From contig JAFAZB010000373.1 of the NCBI GenBank assembly GCA_019240015.1, positions 1-7,250 on the forward strand: 7,250 nucleotides of DNA, written 5' to 3'. Below the pieces are notes generated by a model. That model was not told the origin of the DNA, made no database searches, and saw only the letters and a list, made by a program, of their open reading frames with translations. This stretch comes from Solirubrobacterales bacterium. GTDB lineage: Bacteria > Actinomycetota > Thermoleophilia > Solirubrobacterales > Solirubrobacteraceae. A program made the translations under genes and the position numbers. Shown piece after piece: positions 5,960 through 7,250 of this stretch (position 1 is its first letter; each line of letters begins with the position of its first letter).

Positions 5960-7250
5960 TCACCCCAGCCCCACGGGCGCGAGCACGACCGCCGTCGCCA
6001 GCCCCGCGTCGGTCGCCAGCGCCAGCAGCTGTGCGCTGGTCGCCGTCCCCGAGCGAGCAGCAGGCGAGCGCGGCCCGTGCTTGGCGCCCGCACGCCGTCG
6101 CGCTCCCGAGCCGGCGGCGTGTGCCACCGGGCCGCCACCCCCGGGCGCCGTCCCGGCAAGGGCCACCGGCGCGAGCGGCAGCGCCTCGCGCGCGAGCGCC
6201 ATCGCCGCCTGCGCGGTGACCCACACCGGCGTCTGGTCGACCCCGGCCGAATACCGCACGTGTCCATCCGGGGCGACCAACGAGCGCAGGTACTGAAGCG
6301 GCGAAGGCGCGCCGTGACGATGTAGCGCGTCGGGATCGACCCCGGCGCTCAGCAGGCCCTGGACCGCCCAGGCCGTCGACTGCGCGTTGGAATCGCCGCC
6401 GGGCTGGGAGGGAAGGCCCCCGTCCGGGTTCTGCTGGGCGGCGATGAATCCGACCGCCCGCCCGCGGTCCCGGGCGCCCCATCCAGCGGGCGCGCCACGG
6501 GCCAGCGCCTCCAGCGCCGCGCCGGTGTCGTCGACGTCGCTCGTGCCGCCCGCGGTGGCGTAGTTGAAGCCCCCGTCGGAGTCCTGCTGCGCTGCCAGCC
6601 ACGCCAGCGTGCGGCCGGGTGACGTCACGCCGGCCGCGCGCAGCGCCAGCACCCCGAACGAGGTCAGGTTGACCTGGTCGTTGACCGATCCGTCCCCCCG
6701 CAGCTCGCCCTCCAGCGCGGCGACCAGATCGCGGCCGCCGAAGTTCGTGGCGGACACGCGAGCCGCGCCGGCGATCAGCACGGCGCGCTCGAGCGAGCCG
6801 GCGTCAGACAGCGAGCCGGCCGACGCGCGCAGGTAGGCGAGCAGGCTGATGCCGCCTTGGCTGACCCGCTGCGGGGCGTAGCCGTCGGCCTCCAGCCCGA
6901 GCGCCGCCCAGCCCGAGTACAAGGGCGAGGATGCCTGGGCCGGCTCAGGGCCAAAGCCGCCGTCTTGGTTCTGCGCTCGGAGCAGGTATCCGGCGGGTGT
7001 GGCGGCCGCGCGCGCAGCCGGTGCGCCGCTGAGCGCCAGGGCGCCGATCGCCACGGCCAGCGCCAGCGCCGGCGCCGACCCCGCGGTGACGCCGAGCCCG
7101 CTCGCCGGGCGCACCCACCGCGCTTGCATGCGGCCGGCGAACCGCTGGATCGAGCGGATCAGCGCCGGACCGAAGGCCAGCGCAAACGCGAAGCATCCCG
7201 CGGCGTGAACGACGTCGAAGCCGACGCCGCGACCCAGGTAGACCCCCAGC
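5960..7250 (-). CDS. ECF-transporter S component fused to a six-repeat prenyltransferase-type alpha/alpha toroid (5' end outside window)
   Basis: The frame is open from the right edge (first full codon at 7249) to the TGA at 5960; 429 residues are visible. The first 40 (LGVYLGRGVGFDVVHAAGCF, then FAFALAFGPALIRSIQRFAGR) resemble the C-terminus of ECF substrate-binding S components: a last helix with the GPAL-R pattern and a basic cytoplasmic end. Numbering from the internal ATG at 7129, residues 12-40 form a hydrophobic segment ending in ARA-A, either a membrane helix or a cleavable signal. Residues 44-320 contain six helical repeats of 40-53 residues with QW-like turns: QNQDGGFG (53-60), GDGSVND (145-151), QQDSDGGFNY (181-190), QQNPDGGLP (232-240), APDGHVRY (286-293). 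A basic Gly/Ala-rich linker (329-363) and a hydrophobic end (366-389) follow. The ATG at 7129 has no ribosome site, so it is probably not the real start. The ligand is unknown; corrinoid is one hypothesis. The toroid assignment is firm, the S-component part less so. Confidence 0.75.
   Translation of the reverse strand, partial: LGVYLGRGVGFDVVHAAGCFAFALAFGPALIRSIQRFAGRMQARWVRPASGLGVTAGSAPALALAVAIGALALSGAPAARAAATPAGYLLRAQNQDGGFGPEPAQASSPLYSGWAALGLEADGYAPQRVSQGGISLLAYLRASAGSLSDAGSLERAVLIAGAARVSATNFGGRDLVAALEGELRGDGSVNDQVNLTSFGVLALRAAGVTSPGRTLAWLAAQQDSDGGFNYATAGGTSDVDDTGAALEALARGAPAGWGARDRGRAVGFIAAQQNPDGGLPSQPGGDSNAQSTAWAVQGLLSAGVDPDALHRHGAPSPLQYLRSLVAPDGHVRYSAGVDQTPVWVTAQAAMALAREALPLAPVALAGTAPGGGGPVAHAAGSGARRRAGAKHGPRSPAARSGTATSAQLLALATDAGLATAVVLAPVGLG

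Noticed and set aside
4656..6296. Plus-strand open frame of about 546 codons opposite pntA1
   Set aside because: The translation is a low-complexity Arg/Asp/Leu-rich mix without any recognisable domain, fully opposite the well-supported pntA1 and its neighbours.
7127..7129. ATG at 7129 as the real start of the toroid protein
   Set aside because: No ribosome site precedes it, and the same frame upstream encodes a coherent hydrophobic peptide ending in a typical S-component C-terminus. A separate start cannot be fully excluded without the sequence to the right.
5960..7129. Squalene-hopene or other terpene cyclase
   Set aside because: The visible toroid part is too short for a two-domain triterpene cyclase, carries a signal/membrane segment, and is joined to an apparent transporter part. 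The QW-like repeats alone do not show cyclase activity.
6945..7196. Alternative minus-strand frame overlapping the start of the toroid region
   Set aside because: Arg/Gly/Ala-rich shadow of the real frame with no signal or domain.
1..7250. tRNA, rRNA, CRISPR array, insertion sequence or attachment site
   Set aside because: I looked on both strands and saw no cloverleaf, no regular direct repeats with spacers, no transposase and no terminal inverted repeats.

Overview
The window is GC-rich and compact. Every gene I can support lies on the minus strand, so transcription runs from right to left. The combination of an F420-dependent (DDN-type) nitroreductase homologue, a three-subunit proton-translocating transhydrogenase, a cyclic-di-AMP riboswitch and a very strong GC bias points to an actinomycetote. 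Thermoleophilia (Solirubrobacterales or relatives) is my best guess, but that is inference, because no rRNA or lineage marker is present.

Reading in the direction of transcription: (1) 7250-5960 is the 3' part of a membrane gene that runs off the right edge. Its first 40 visible codons look like the C-terminus of an ECF-transporter S component. They continue without a stop into a membrane or signal segment, a six-repeat prenyltransferase-type alpha/alpha toroid and a C-terminal hydrophobic anchor. (2) 5912-3043 holds pntA1, pntA2 and pntB, which encode the NAD(P) transhydrogenase that uses the proton gradient to make NADPH. The genes are tightly coupled, with a 12 bp gap and then a 4 bp GTGA overlap. 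(3) 3015-2557 is a DDN-family flavin/deazaflavin oxidoreductase. (4) 2534-2130 is a stand-alone cyclic-nucleotide-binding domain protein. (5) 2050-239 is a secreted gamma-glutamyltransferase. (6) 238-1 contains no protein gene. It holds a strong GC hairpin that probably ends the ggt transcript, an extended -10 promoter candidate, and most of a ydaO/yuaA-type c-di-AMP riboswitch whose 3' end and target gene lie beyond the left edge.

The pnt-ddn-cNMP block, with gaps of 27 and 22 bp, looks like one redox operon: transhydrogenase makes NADPH, the DDN protein probably uses a reduced cofactor, and the cNMP-domain protein could be a sensor. The ggt gene follows after 79 bp containing a hairpin, so it may be only partly coupled.

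The most unusual item is the ECF-S/toroid fusion at the right edge. A six-repeat alpha/alpha toroid is also the architecture of the alpha domain of animal cobalamin carriers (intrinsic factor, transcobalamin). This suggests, as a hypothesis, an S component with a built-in extracellular ligand-capture domain.
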